This document shows positions 12,137 through 24,529 of a stretch of DNA of 64,000 nt, piece by piece. The stretch spans positions 3,378,001 through 3,442,000 of the forward strand of contig JACSYO010001818.1 of NCBI GenBank assembly GCA_016806645.1, read 5' to 3'. Within the stretch, counting starts at the first letter, position 1. Each line of letters begins with the position of its first letter. Below the pieces are notes generated by a model. That model was not told the DNA's origin and searched no databases. It saw only the letters and a program-made list of their open reading frames with translations. The position numbers and the translations under genes were made by a program. The DNA is from Ophiodon elongatus. Taxonomy: Eukaryota > Chordata > Actinopteri > Perciformes > Hexagrammidae.

Positions 12137-12946
<810 letters not shown>

Positions 12947-13939
12947 AATTCCTATGCCTCTAACAATGAATATTCTACAATGACCATTTTCAACAAGGAT
13001 ACAAAGACGGGTATTACTGCAGTTCTCGGGGCTAAACCGGCATATATTTCGTTATTTTCCAGTTCTTTGTTTGTGTAGCCCTTGAAGGGGAAACTTTTCA
13101 GATTTTCAAGCAGCTATGTATCATTCCAATGCCGGCGGGTGGGCGAGGAGCTCAGGGCGCCAGTAAAACAGAGGGAAGCCAAACATACTCTATTTGCACA
13201 AACCACCCGCATTAGAAACAACACAAAACCGGTTAGAAATCTGCAAAGTTCTCCTTTAATCACAGGACTCCAAAAACCAGCATTGAGGAGAAAAATAATG
13301 AAAACAATAAATGAAAACGACTCTCCCCGCTCCCCCCCCCTTCCCCAAACTTCGACCCTCGTCGAGAACAAGAAAAAAAACGTTCGGGAGTTTAAATCAG
13401 CAAAAACAAAGTGAAAACAATTAGCAGGCTATTCCACGGCGGGTTTTAATATCCGCAGTTAAGCAGCATGCTCCTCTTATTGCTTACAAGGCGATACTTT
13501 TGAGATTTGGTCTACAGGGCGCTCCAAGTGGGCTCTTGTCATTAAAAGAACTCAAGACATTTCATCCTGGCACACGCAGCAGTCATACTGAGCCACGAGC
13601 AACGGAAAGGAAGCCTAATTAAACTCTCTGTGATTCCCTCTCAAGGGCTATTCTCAGTGCTCATTATCTTACCCTTGTCCCCGTAAAGATCAGATGACTT
13701 CGCTATGACTTTGAGCCTCTCTCTCCAAACAGGTCACTCGAGCTCCCTTTGTCCTTTCATCTTCCCTTTGGCTTTTATAAATAAGCTGGTCTGCGTTTCT
13801 CTCTGGAGGCGCAGTTGCATCACCTCAGACAGCTGCCAGCAGTGGCTCTACTTAGAACAAAGTGGATCCAGGCAACTCGGCTCTAATCACTTTTGTCGTG
13901 CCGTGTGTGCTGACTATGCCAACAGACAGAATATACAGG
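12947..13939. other. gene-free DNA
   Basis: Opposed frames of 110 (+) and 85 (-) codons overlap at 13082-13414; neither has a recognisable domain or splice-like borders. C-rich CCCCGCTCCCCCCCCCTTCCCC lies around 13325-13346. Nothing else is supported. Confidence 0.5.

Positions 13940-13966
<27 letters not shown>
13940..13966. repeat. (TA)n microsatellite
   Basis: About 13 TA units. They generate the isoleucine-tyrosine string in two overlapping frames (13705-13974 and 13862-14332), which are therefore rejected as genes. Confidence 0.93.
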
Positions 13967-13972
<6 letters not shown>

Positions 13973-14839
13973 GAAATGGGAACGAATTTCCGTGACACTA
14001 TTATTTTTCTCTTCTCCACGCTTGTCATTTTTACTGACTGTGCTCAACATCCTGTCACTGAAACGCTTTGTGTGCCTCCACTCCTGTCCATCCCACGCCG
14101 AAGGAGGCAAAGAAAGAGCCTAAAAGTTAAAGCCACCGAAATACATTGTCTCGGCACAAAAACACCCGATAGCCGTGATCACACGATCATTGCACATCAT
14201 TGGAATCAACATTTCCTACTCTCTCTTCCTTGCTCACACACGTCTGTTTACTTATATCAGCAAGGGATCTCGGAGGTGGGTGCTGCCTTGCAGATGGCTT
14301 TTTTTCTTGCGTGGCAAGTGCACAGAATCTGAACTATTGAGCTAAAAATCACGTTTACAACTCGTGCAGTCATTCTTCAACGTACACTTCCTGGTACATA
14401 GCCTCTAAAGTGACACGCGCAGCAAACAAAAGTGCTCAAAACAGTTCAGAATAAAAGCTCTTCGTCAGGGTTGTGGGTGGTTCCGTATCTAGATGGCATT
14501 TGAACTGACATGCTGTGCTTACAAAGCAGCAAAAAATAAAAAATAAAAAAAAAAGAAGAAAATGGCATTTAAAGAGAGGAAAAGGGCAATGGCTACCTCT
14601 GTGACTTTGCATCCATCTCCCGGTGTCTTGTCCCGGATAATCATCACCAAAAATGTTTTCCTGACAAGCGACATCTTGCAGTCTTTACTCCTACACATCG
14701 AAAGCAAATCATAGGGGAGGACGCCAAGGTGGATGTTTGGAGGATGTGACACCCCTCATGCCCCGACTCCTGCTAACAGTCAGTGCTGGTTTTTTTTTAA
14801 CTATAAAGGCAATCTTTCCTAACTTTAAAAGAAGCAGTC
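13967..14839. other. gene-free DNA
   Basis: A-rich tract at 14529-14560; otherwise mixed sequence with no supported gene or repeat. Confidence 0.5.
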
Positions 14840-15035
14840 CCATTTTTTGGGGAGAAATGGCATATTCGCTTCGATGGGAATATTGATGCCAGTCACCTGT
14901 TTGTAGGGTGGATACGAAGCAACTGCTAGCTGCGGATTAGCTTAGCTTAGCACAAAGACGGGGAACAGCTAGCCTGGCTCTGTCCAAAGGTACCAAATAG
15001 CACATCTAAAGCTCCCTCAATACTCAGAAAGAAAG
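14840..15035 (+). repeat. family B dispersed repeat, one arm
   Basis: The left end CATTTTTTGGGGAGAAATGGCATATTCGCTT corresponds to the outer terminus of family B. GATTAGCTTAGCTTAGCACAAAGAC, then GGGGAACAGCTAGCCTGGCTCTGTCCAAAGG and CACATCTAAAGCTCC follow in the same order as in the copies at 5.2, 19.1 and 58.4 kb. The inverted right arm is not visible. Confidence 0.82.
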
Positions 15036-15706
15036 CAAACCCACGTATGTCCCACAATGTCAAACAATTATTGTATTTTGAGTTTTCACAAAACTTTGTT
15101 CAGATACTTTAAATTGCTTTCATAATTTGACCAAAAGGAGGGATTTCTGCAGGCTTTTTTCCCACACATGAAAAATGTATCCGACCTGTGTTTTGATTGT
15201 GGAACACGTTTCCATGACAACACAGAACACCAAGTGCAACTTTTTGCAACCATGGAAAAAAAAGTGTATGCTTTTCCGTCATTTGAGACTTTCTTCCCAA
15301 TTCCCAAGCCAGTCATGGGCGTGTGTGAAAAACCCTTGACCTATTGTTATTGTGGCGGTTTGATCTATAAAAACATTTCCAATTAGACTAACCTTCATGC
15401 GGTAGACCAAAATACAAGCTCATATGAATCACTTTTGGAGCGGTCATGTTTTTGGAAGGCAGTAAACATGCTAAGTGTGGATCACAATGAGTACGCCTCT
15501 CTGCCCGTGTTTAGTGGGATAGGCTCACAGAGTCCTGTGACCTTGAACACAAATAAGGCCAAACACCGCCCTAGTTATTTTCGCACTTACTGGAGAACAT
15601 GGGTCATTTGTCGAAAGCGTAGCCTCCATTTAACTTTGTGACCGTGGCAGCCCTGCAGTCGCTTCTTCAGCCGCGCAGTGAAAGGCTTCATATCTTCTGC
15701 TATAAG

Positions 15707-15708
<2 letters not shown>
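15036..15708. other. gene-free DNA
   Basis: Three overlapping frames of 63-76 codons on opposite strands at 15086-15386 show no domain and shadow one another. They lie where the second arm of the preceding family B element would be expected, but I see no clear inverted match, so this may be diverged repeat or unique sequence. Confidence 0.45.

Positions 15709-15743
<35 letters not shown>
15709..15743. repeat. (CA)n microsatellite
   Basis: About 17 CA units followed by CCCCGCACCC. Overlapping threonine-histidine or cysteine-valine frames on the two strands are by-products. Confidence 0.95.
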
Positions 15744-15745
<2 letters not shown>

Positions 15746-16166
15746 CGCACCCTTTGTAAGACATCAGTACAAACCAGCGCCGGTCCCTGGGCTTTGAAGT
15801 TTGTTTCAAAGGTACATCAAAGGCTGCTTGAGTACGGATACATGGACGACACACCTCATTTAGTCAAGCAGCATTTCAGAAATTTAACCCATCAATTTAA
15901 TTGCAGTGATGGATTCATAGGAACAGTAACATCACCAACCTATTAACTGCATCTGAGCTTAAGGTTCAGTTGTGACTAACCTGCACACTGTTCAAAACCT
16001 GTGCGCTGAATGGTTGTTAAATAGACATCAGAAAGCTAATTTGACATTCTGAGAACATACTACTACATTTAAGACTTTCATTAAACGCTCCCACTCATTA
16101 TACGTGACGCCTCGCGCCATCTGTAGCAACCTGTCACTCACCTGTCAGCTGGATCAACACTTACCT
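15744..16166. other. gene-free DNA between two CA tracts
   Basis: Mixed sequence with no supported gene; the two CA arrays on either side are only about 420 bases apart. Confidence 0.5.
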
Positions 16167-16184
16167 CACACACACACACCCACA

Positions 16185-16235
<51 letters not shown>
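16167..16235. repeat. (CA)n microsatellite, interrupted
   Basis: An interrupted left part (CACACACACACCCACACAAA) is followed by an uninterrupted CA run at 16190-16235. The interruptions suggest an older array with a younger pure core. Confidence 0.95.
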
Positions 16236-16237
<2 letters not shown>

Positions 16238-19010
16238 GAAGAAGGTAATTAACTCATCATTTTCAGAATCCACTGATGAGACAATTACAGTGTTGAAACA
16301 TACATGAACACACACTCCAAAGCGGACCATGTTCTTATATAGGCAAGTGTTTAATGGGCCACGAGGGAGCCGAACACTGCGTTTGTTTGCTGGGAAATAA
16401 ACGATTTCAGCGGTGTAAACAGAAGTACACATGGCGTTGTAGTCGCGGTCCAAGGGGACCCGCGTTCATCAACGCCAGCCGGCAATATATAACTCGGTGA
16501 AGACGTCTGAGTAGGAGACTGATAATGACGTCATCGGCTTTCCATGTTTTCTTCTGTGATTTTGTATTTATTTCTTTTCTGCCATGGTGGCAAAGACGTT
16601 TACCAGCGGAAAACACTGTGGCACGTTTACATTTGGAAAGTGCAATATGGCCGACTTCATCATTAACTCAGTCTCAGTTACAGACGTTGGTGTTTATAGG
16701 GCTGGCTCACGCTTTGCCAAACAGACGGCTCTCTTCTTCTTCTTTTAGCTCCTTTGGCAGCGCCTTCGGCCGGTTCACTCTGCTGGTTGCGACACAGCGC
16801 CGTGACATCGGCAGAAGGCCGCTGCTCTGACACATGACAGAAATACACCAAGTGCAACGCCTCTTAGGAAATAGTGTTTTTTTTTTTGTTCCATGAGGAT
16901 AGCCCTCAGAAGTTGTCGAGACCTGGAGGCGGGACGGAAGTTGCTGGAAAAACCCTGCTGGAAAACCCCTGCTTTAATATCAATAGTGTTAATTAACGTC
17001 CAATTCATAATCCGTTCATATACACTTGATCTCGTCAGATAAGGCTGTGGGGTCGAACACAAAAGGCTGGGATTCACTGGATTAGAGGACTTAACCACAT
17101 AGCAAATACAGTTATCCCACAGATACTAAAGTTAATACTTGCATGACAAAAATAAGATTATATCAGTTGTGTTGATCCGAGAAATCAAATTCATCATCAA
17201 ATTGTTTTTTTTTCTCTATTCCGTCTGATCTGTGACATTGTTCATGGGATGAAAAAAAAATAATTACAATCATGGCAGATGTGAACATCACATCATGAAT
17301 GAACCTTTGAAATGTAATACAGATTGAAAGGGACCTTATGGTTTAATCTAGCATTTCTTCAAACCTATTAGATATTGAGAAACACAGTTGTCCTAGTTAC
17401 TAAGTTCGTCCTCTACTATAGCTGGCAGCTAGCAAGCACAGTGATTCCTTTCCTAAAAAAACAACAACATCTGCATTTCACTCGAGCTTTATCCATCATT
17501 CCCCACTTCTTCTGAAAGCTTCCTTCAAGGTGTACTTAAAAATTGTAAAGAGCGGCTTAGGGGAGATAAAGAAAATGACTCGGTGGTAACAGGAGCAGTG
17601 TGGTGCCCAAAACTTCAATGTTGACTTCTGTGGGAAGTTTAAATAAACTGAATAAAATAAAAGAAAATACATGTCCCTGCACTGTACTTTGATCCGATTT
17701 AAATAAAGGCTACCCTCAACAAAACGGCCTATAATCATTTTGTCTTTGAATCTTAAATGGGAATACCCACGGGACTCTGGTGGAGGTCTGACAGAGCTGT
17801 AGCCTAAAGTCATGTTCTCATCTTCCTGTTCTCTGGAAGCTATCCCCCCCACCCACCCACCCACCCACCCCCTCTCTGAACGCAGCGACAATGACAATCA
17901 TCAAGAGAAGCGAATGCAAGATTTAATCCTCATTTAACACGGAAAGACCTTGAGTCAAAGTGGTATTTCAAAGTACCCTAAGAGTTTATCAACAGTTTTT
18001 TTTTTTTTTGTAAAGTGCTGCCACCTTTTGAAACGCTTAATCGGCTTTCTTCATAAACACTGTTACTAATGAATTTTTTTTTTTCAAACAGAAAATGGGC
18101 ACAGTCGTTCATCAACACTCTCAAGCCTCTCAGAGAAAACACCCTGGCAGCCTGCCATGTCTCTGCTGAATCATTATATCTATGGCCACAACCGGAGAGG
18201 AAGTGCATGGGGGGACGGCAGAAAGAAACTTCACGCCCTCCTCTCTCCAGAGGCCAACGCCAACCCTGCAATTTTCACCCCTCAGCTCCATGGCTCACCT
18301 TGACATTTCCAGCTAATAACACTGACTGAGGAGGGCTTTGGATTTTTCAGGGCTTTGTACGTGTGCGTGCCATTTCTCTGATTGAACTAATAACAGATTC
18401 CTAGATGTAATTGTGCAGGTCGGCTCAGGATTGCTGATCAAGAACTCACAGCAGGATGACTTTGTGCCTCCATTTTATTCCACAAAGACTATTTTCACGT
18501 CAGTCTGCTGGATATTTACATTCAGTAACTACAATTCTGTATACATGTAGTTGTAATTGCCACTGGTGGAGTCCGCCACTCGAAATTACATTTTTTTTAA
18601 AAAACGCATGCATGTACCTCAACAATAATGTGCGTAAGTCCTTGATAGAAGCCTCCCTGTTTATAGATCACTCTAAAGCCATAACAGAATTGGGTTACGG
18701 CTGACGCACTGCTGTGTCTTCACATTAAAACAGTTTAACTGGTGTTTTTTATTGAGATGCATCAACAGGAAACACTGTATTTGTACAAGGGTTAGCACTC
18801 CCTGCCATTGATCATTATTACACGTTAACGAAACCAGACCATTTTCATTTTCTGCACTTTTGGGAAGCAGATCATTTGCAATTCTTGCGAAGAAGGAGTC
18901 ACAGTGAGATGTCAAATGAGGAGCTGTAGCTGACAGACACCTTTAAAACATCATCAGGGTAAACAACTCATTTTACTGTTCCATGCTGTTTTGTGGATTA
19001 AATCTTAAAT
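16236..19010. other. gene-free DNA
   Basis: No supported gene. Frames of 95-133 codons are shadows or run through simple sequence; the 133-codon minus-strand frame at 17496-17897 contains a glycine-tryptophan-valine string from the CCCA tract. A T14 run lies at 17996-18009. Around 16440-16520 the sequence is locally CpG-richer, but too briefly to call an island. Confidence 0.5.
17844..17872 (-). repeat. (CCCA)n tract with G-quadruplex potential on the minus strand
   Basis: Runs of C are 7, 3, 3, 3, 3 and 5 long, separated by single A residues. The minus strand is therefore GGG runs separated by single T loops, the arrangement known to give very stable parallel G-quadruplexes. Confidence 0.85.
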
Positions 19011-19205
19011 GAGTTTGACATTTTGGGAAGTATACTTATTCACTTTCCTGCCAAGACTCATATCAGAACAGCAATTCCCCTGTAACATATGTACAGTACA
19101 TGTGTAGCTACAGCCAGCAGTTAGCTTAGCTTAGCTTAAAGACTGGTCTGGCTCTGTCCCAAGGTAAAAATATCCACCTACGGGCACCTCTAGAAACGTA
19201 CTCCG
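19011..19205 (+). repeat. family B dispersed repeat, one arm
   Basis: The left terminus GAGTTTGACATTTTGGGAAG and TATACTTATTCACTTTCCTGCC is followed by CAGCCAGCAGTTAGCTTAGC, TTAGCTTAAAGACTGG, TCTGGCTCTGTCCCAAGG and CCACCTACGGGCACCTCTAGA. All blocks are in family order. The CTGGAAACAGGGGGAAACAGC portion is deleted. Confidence 0.82.
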
Positions 19206-19311
19206 GCACACATAGCGGGTTAATAGGTGCCCTTACGTAGATGCTGGTTAGTGTATGATGTAATCTTTGGACAGAGCAAGACTAGTTGTTTATTGATTTC
19301 AACAAAAACAC

Positions 19312-19341
19312 GTTTTTGAAAAACATGTTTTTGAAAAACAT
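19312..19341. repeat. two exact tandem copies of a 15-base near-palindrome
   Basis: GTTTTTGAAAAACAT occurs twice in tandem (19312-19326 and 19327-19341). Each unit contains GTTTTT-G-AAAAAC, an inverted repeat around one central base. Confidence 0.85.
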
Positions 19342-22164
19342 CCTTAGCTTTAAGGATCCTTTTTTTCCCCTGGAGTTTTTTTCTCTATACATTAGCACTG
19401 TAAAACACAGCCGCTATTTCAGGGAGTGCGGGGAAGTGTTTTCTCATTTGCACACTCTCCTGGGGTTATTCTCCATAGAGCACATGACGCCTGTAAATGT
19501 GTCATCTGAACAGCAGGAGATAACTGCTGTGCTTTCTTAGTTTTCAAGCTTCTGAAGCCTACCTTTGATTTTCCTGTGCTCTCCGCTTCGCATTGATACC
19601 ATCTGGCAGGAATAGAGAGCCAGTGAGCTGGGGGAGCGAGGAGGGGCGGAGAATCATTGAGTACCTCCACTGTCTGATTAATCATGTTAATCAGCGATGA
19701 GGGGTTAGAAGTCCATTAACCTGTTTGGAAAAAAACACCACAGGCTGCCACGTTTTGGGGGGGCGCAGACCCAGCAGAGCACAATCTACAGAGGGGGGGG
19801 GGCGTGGGGGGAGGGGGAGCCCCAAAAAACTGGAGGCAAAGTCAGGAGCGGAACACCTGTGCTGATGATGGGGTGAGGAGAGCTGAAAAATCATGGATTC
19901 ATCTCTCCTCATTTGCGTTACACACTCTCCTCCCACCATCCCAAGAATGTGAAGAAATTTGCCTCTGAGGGGTCAGCTTTGTTCACTACACAGGGAAACA
20001 AGGATAATCCCATGCTTGGCTGACATGTGGACTAACACAACCAAAATAGCAGCTGAGGTGGCCGTTGTTTCTATTTAAATCATAATGAGCTGTGAGATCA
20101 CAGAAGCAGCACACGATAGTGGTTTCTAGTGTTTCTCTTGTCAGACGCTTGATTTCTCTTTTATAGCCTGAGGCATCGAGCACTGTAGCACCAATATCTA
20201 CAGTATACAGGCATTGTAATTACTTCCTGTATGTATCTGCAAATGAAGATATTGAATTTTGTCCTTTATTTCTTTTGGTTCTTTGTTGGGTAGTTTTTTT
20301 TGTGTTGTTGTTTTTGTATTACATCCCTCAGGGGTTGCAGTTAAGGTCAAGGTAAATTTGACTAAAATGCCATTTGCTGGCATTCAGGCGTAATGAAGAA
20401 TAATGTGATAAGTGTTTAAAAAAACAATAAGTTGTATGCCTCACTGTGTGGGAGTTACTGGGATCATTCTCGTATGTGTAAGGCAACATCAGGCTTGATA
20501 TAAACATTGCTTTTCTAACTTTGTAAAACAAAATATAACTCATGAATACATAGATATGCATTTACTGAATTGTTGTTTATAAATAAAATAAAGTGTACAC
20601 CAGCAATGAATGCAAAAAGCTTTTATTAAATGCAGCAACAAATTGGTCAAACTAACACAGGAATTAAAATTCCTGAACACAAACATAGAATTGATTTGAT
20701 CGCCCCAATTTACACTGTTTACCGATCAAGCTATATTCGAGTCATTATTGTCCCAATATCTGATATTGGTGATTCCTTATTAAAAATGTGAAGGAAAATG
20801 CCACAGCTATCAAACTGCTGTGGTGACCATTACCATTCATCAAAGCTATACAGCCTGAAAAGAACATGGAGGCAGCGACTTTGCTCAACACAGAACCAGC
20901 ACTGCTGGGTGCACAGTGGACAGGGGAGTCTGCCTTCAGACTGCTATGGATCTCTTTCATGGGGAATATTTGATGTTAGATTCAAAAATAAAATACTGGC
21001 AGAAGATAGCTAATGCAACATTAAAACAGTTCTCTCTTGAGTCACTAAATGTGGATTTAAACCCAAAAATATAGTCTCTTAAAGCAAAAAACCCACCTTC
21101 CAACACAAAGCCAGAGGTATCCTTCAAATATTAGAGAACTCAATATTTGTGAGCAATTTGTCTCACAGCCAGATACCCACCGTCTCTTAAAGCCTTAAAG
21201 CAATAAAACTCATCCAGTGGAAATAATTCCCAGTTCTTATGGTTGGTATCAAGGTCCATCATGCGACTCTGTCCTTAGCTCTGTTGTTTCCACCTTTGGG
21301 AGAAGCGATTTTTTTTTTGTCTTCACAGATCCAAATTGGGGAGAGGAAGGTTACATACTGTAAATTCCTGACCGATAGTCTAGGGGGATACAAACTCTAA
21401 TATTGAAGCCAGCCTCTCCTTCTGCCTGTCTCTCTGCTCCGTTGGTGTCTGTGTGTGGGTGCAGCAACATGCACAGGCTGTGAAAATCTCCACAGATGAT
21501 GGATCTCTCAGGAGGGATGAGCAATTTTGAAAATAAACCACAACAGTTGAGTTACTGAGTCTGGAACAGCCTTTACCCATACTGTCAAATAGTTACAGTT
21601 GCCTCTTTTGCATTCATGACTAAGTTTGGTTCATTTCCCCCAATTTGTGTATTTTAACTGTGCAGATTAAAGGCAAAGGGGTGTGAACACATACAAAGTC
21701 CACAGCTGACACTTCAGTGCGACCTGCCTGATCAGATAGGGATCGGATATATTTTTAGGTCAAAGAAGCAGCTGTAAAAACAGTGGTTGAACACATTTCA
21801 TTTCCTATTCATTTAAATAAATGAAACAAAAGTCCCGTTAATGAAGAATAGCTGCTATCAAAGCTCAGCTAATTCTGTGATTAACACATTTTTATATACT
21901 TTTTTTCAGAATAAAAGTTTTGTTATTTAAAAGCTCTTATCTTGAAAGAGCAAAATCAGGACATGTTGGGTTTTTATCAGCAGTAACACAACTCAGACAG
22001 TGGGTCTCAGCTGGGCTCTGAAACTGAAACTCAGTTTCTCCACAAATAATCACACAAAAGCACCACTCTATATCTTGTGTTTAACATAGATTTGTTCATA
22101 AGTCTCTTGGGAACGAGTCATGCAAAATGAAAAAAGCATAAAAAAACAACTATCTAATCTAACT
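19342..22164. other. gene-free DNA
   Basis: No supported gene; frames are all below 90 codons. It contains the G-rich tract at 19754-19820. An ATAAATAAAATAAAG segment near 20579-20593 resembles a polyadenylation-type tail, but nothing upstream of it looks like a gene. T9 at 21309-21317. Confidence 0.5.
19754..19820 (+). other. G-rich tract with G-quadruplex potential
   Basis: G runs of about 9 (near 19756-19763), 10 (19793-19802), 6 (19806-19811) and 5 (19813-19817) lie close together on the plus strand; the last three are separated by only a few bases. This meets the usual four-run quadruplex pattern. It lies in a locally GC-rich interval (19625-19870) without CpG enrichment. Confidence 0.75.
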
Positions 22165-22229
22165 AAACTAATCGACTAAGGCCAAAACCACCAATTAGTC
22201 GAATACAGATTTAGAGGGGGCAGCCCTAG
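22165..22229. repeat. fish repeat fragment (..AATCGACTAAGGCCAAAACC..)
   Basis: ACTAATCGACTAAGGCCAAA, ACCACCAATTAGTCGA and GGGGGCAGCCCTAG occur in order. I recall this 'GACTAAGGCCAAAACCACCAATTAGTCGACT...CAGCCCTA' terminus from a widespread fish DNA-transposon-like repeat. Only one end is recognisable. Confidence 0.5.
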
Positions 22230-22484
22230 ATACGTCGAGCACTGTTTGTAATGGTGTCATATCTGAAGATATCTGAGTCATATCAGAAAACCATAGAAAT
22301 AACATGTGAAATATAAGTAGCCTGCATGCTGAGGTATTTTGAATCTGTATCAAGTGTTCTGGGTTTTTATACGTTATATACAGACTAAAAGTACGCAGTG
22401 AATTAATTTAGATAATAACTGCAAAAACTTGTGTGGTCATTTTACGTAACTATATTTTTTGGGGTTACAGAAATAGTTGGCTGA

Positions 22485-22632
22485 GTTATTATTTATTCAT
22501 CCCTGTGGGGAAATTTGTCCTCTCGCATTTCACCCATCCCAACAATTTAAGAGCAATGTGCAGCCACAGTGCCGCATCGAGGGACCAACTCTATCTCTGA
22601 GGAACGTATTGTGGTCAAGGGCAACTTTGGTC
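22485..22632 (+). repeat. fish retroposon-type fragment (TTATTCATCCCTGTGGGGAAAT)
   Basis: TTTATTCATCCCTGTGGGGA is followed by AATTTGTCCTCTCGCATTTCACCCATCCC, GCAGCCACAGTGCCGC, AGGGACCAACTC and TCAAGGGCAAC. The order matches an abundant fish interspersed repeat I recall ('TTATTGATCCC..GGGGAAATT..GCATTTGACCCATCC..GGGACCAACT..GGTCAAGGGCA'). An 84-codon frame over it is incidental. The retroelement class is unknown to me. Confidence 0.62.
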
Positions 22633-24390
22633 GTACTTTTAATACCTCAAGTGGTATGCAGGTGTCTTGATTTGAAAAGAAAGAGAAAACAAAGACATGC
22701 TAAATTACAGGGCCTTTTAGATCTGATTTAGATTCTTTTTTCTTCAGTTCACTCAAGTACAGCGGCACCTTATTTCATTTAACACTCAGATAAGAGTGTG
22801 TCTTAGTTTGTGTTTGTATTGAGTGTGCTTTGTTTGTATTTGTATTTAGCTCTTTGGTTTTGTAGAGTTTTTTTCAGAGTTTTCCCATAGCTGCGCCAGT
22901 GAGATGCTATCAACCGGCTCTGTAAGCAAACTTTCCACTTCTGTTCTTTTGATCAGAAACAAAACATCTCACAACACAAACAGCCCTTATATTGGTGCAG
23001 ATGAAGAGAGGCTTTCCAGTGACTCATTTGTACTGCTATGAATAGAATACCCTGCCTGTGAACCTACCGCAGCTCTGATCTGTGTACGCGATGTAACAAA
23101 AGCTTCACAGTGCATAAATATATATTAATTAGAGGGCATAAAGATCCTTCTCCTGGTCAATGCTGCTCTGTAGACTAATCACTTTGACCAGAAAAAGCTA
23201 TTCAGAAATGCCACGGCTCTAAACAGAGTTCTTATCTTTCGACTGCAGATCTGAGGTGTCCCAGATTACTGTATCTGCTCTGTCCAAACACTGACCTTCC
23301 TTGAGGCTGTGCAGGATACTTCTGAAACGGTCCAAGATGGAATTTCAAGTTTAGCAGTTTTTTTTACCCTTTTCCATTACTTTCAATGGATTAAAGACAT
23401 TTTAATGAAAAAATATTAATTTAAAAACACATTTTTAACAGTTGCTTGTCCACAAAGCACAAAGTAAACATAAAAAACTCACAGAGGGAGTGCTTAAAGG
23501 CAGCCCAACTGCACCAACATAACAAAAAGCTGTCACAAACCCAACACGGTTAATATATCACTCAATGCACTGGTCCAAACCGGATAGGATGCAGGCCAGG
23601 GAATCTGGGCTCGGACGCAAGGGGCTGGACATTGGATCTGTTATTTATCACCATAACTATAAAACATGGAGGCAGACCAGGGAGAAAAGGGAGGAGGGAG
23701 AGTGGGAGTAGTCATGTTAGGAAGAAGCCCATATCTCCATTGGAGTGATTGATGGGGATGAGGAATCGGTCCTGTCATGGTGCAATTACACCAGTCGGAC
23801 AGGATGTGTTTGAAGGACATAGCAGGAGAGTGCAGACTAGGAGGCTGGAGTGAATCATGCTGAAGGAAAGTACAGCAAAACAAATGATGTTCCGGTCTTG
23901 ACCTTGTTACGGTGACACAATATCATCTCTCTTGTTAATTTTAAATGATTCCCTGCCTGGGAGCATTTTTTATTTATTTTTATACTGCGGTTTTGTTCAT
24001 TAAAACCCGTCAAAATGGTCATGACCTCATGTCTCACTGCTGGAAGGTTAAAGTCTATCAGCTTAACCCTTTTTGCTCCCATTTGCTTTTTATTTGGCAA
24101 GATATCAGATGGTGTGTAGCTCTAAATTACAGGAAGGAGCCGATTAAATATTTATTTTCAAGCTTTGGTTGAATGTATGAGGATGATTGTGCATGCATGC
24201 TAACACACGTGCATTGGTTTCAATATTCTCAGCAATCAACAATTGGTGGCAGTAACTAGAGCTGTTCCTAACAAATAATTTACATGACCTTTCAGCAGAA
24301 GTTTAAACTTAGACTTGTCGACTTGTCTAAAAGTAAGAGGAAAGAAAATAGTCAACATTGAGCACAAGTAAATTACATTTTTATATATGT
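22633..24390. other. gene-free DNA
   Basis: No supported gene. It includes the 38-base segment at 23466-23503 that is copied exactly 980 bases downstream. No repeat family was otherwise recognised. Confidence 0.5.
23466..23503 (+). repeat. 38-base segment duplicated exactly at 24446-24483 (copy 1)
   Basis: AAACATAAAAAACTCACAGA followed by GGGAGTGCTTAAAGGCAG is identical at both sites with an offset of 980 bases. Flanks on both sides differ at once, so the shared part is sharply bounded. This copy sits in ordinary mixed sequence and is the likely source. Confidence 0.9.
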
Positions 24391-24529
24391 AAATATTTAT
24401 ATTTATATATTGTCCGAAAAAAATAAAAAAATAAAAAAAATTACAAAACATAAAAAACTCACAGAGGGAGTGCTTAAAGGCAGGTTATAATAAAAAATAT
24501 TTATATTTATATATTGTCCGAAAAAAATA
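24391..24529 (+). repeat. 35-base direct repeat enclosing a distant 38-base copy (patchwork)
   Basis: The 35-base block AAATATTTATATTTATATAT plus TGTCCGAAAAAAATA occurs at 24391-24425 and again, identically, at 24495-24529. Between them lie an A-rich linker, the exact copy of 23466-23503 (at 24446-24483) and GTTATAATAAAA. The patch thus combines a local duplication with a segment from about 1 kb upstream. Template-switching during break repair, or an assembly artefact, would explain it. Confidence 0.88.

Noticed and set aside
13862..14332. 156-codon plus-strand frame
   Set aside because: It runs through a (TA)n tract (Tyr-Ile string) and the remainder has no recognisable domain.
17496..17897. 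133-codon minus-strand frame
   Set aside because: Part of it (Gly-Trp-Val-Gly repeats) is the CCCA tract read in reverse; the rest has no domain.
20579..20593. Polyadenylation site of a gene (ATAAATAAAATAAAG)
   Set aside because: There is no upstream open frame, exon or splice pattern; AATAAA-type words are frequent in AT-rich DNA.
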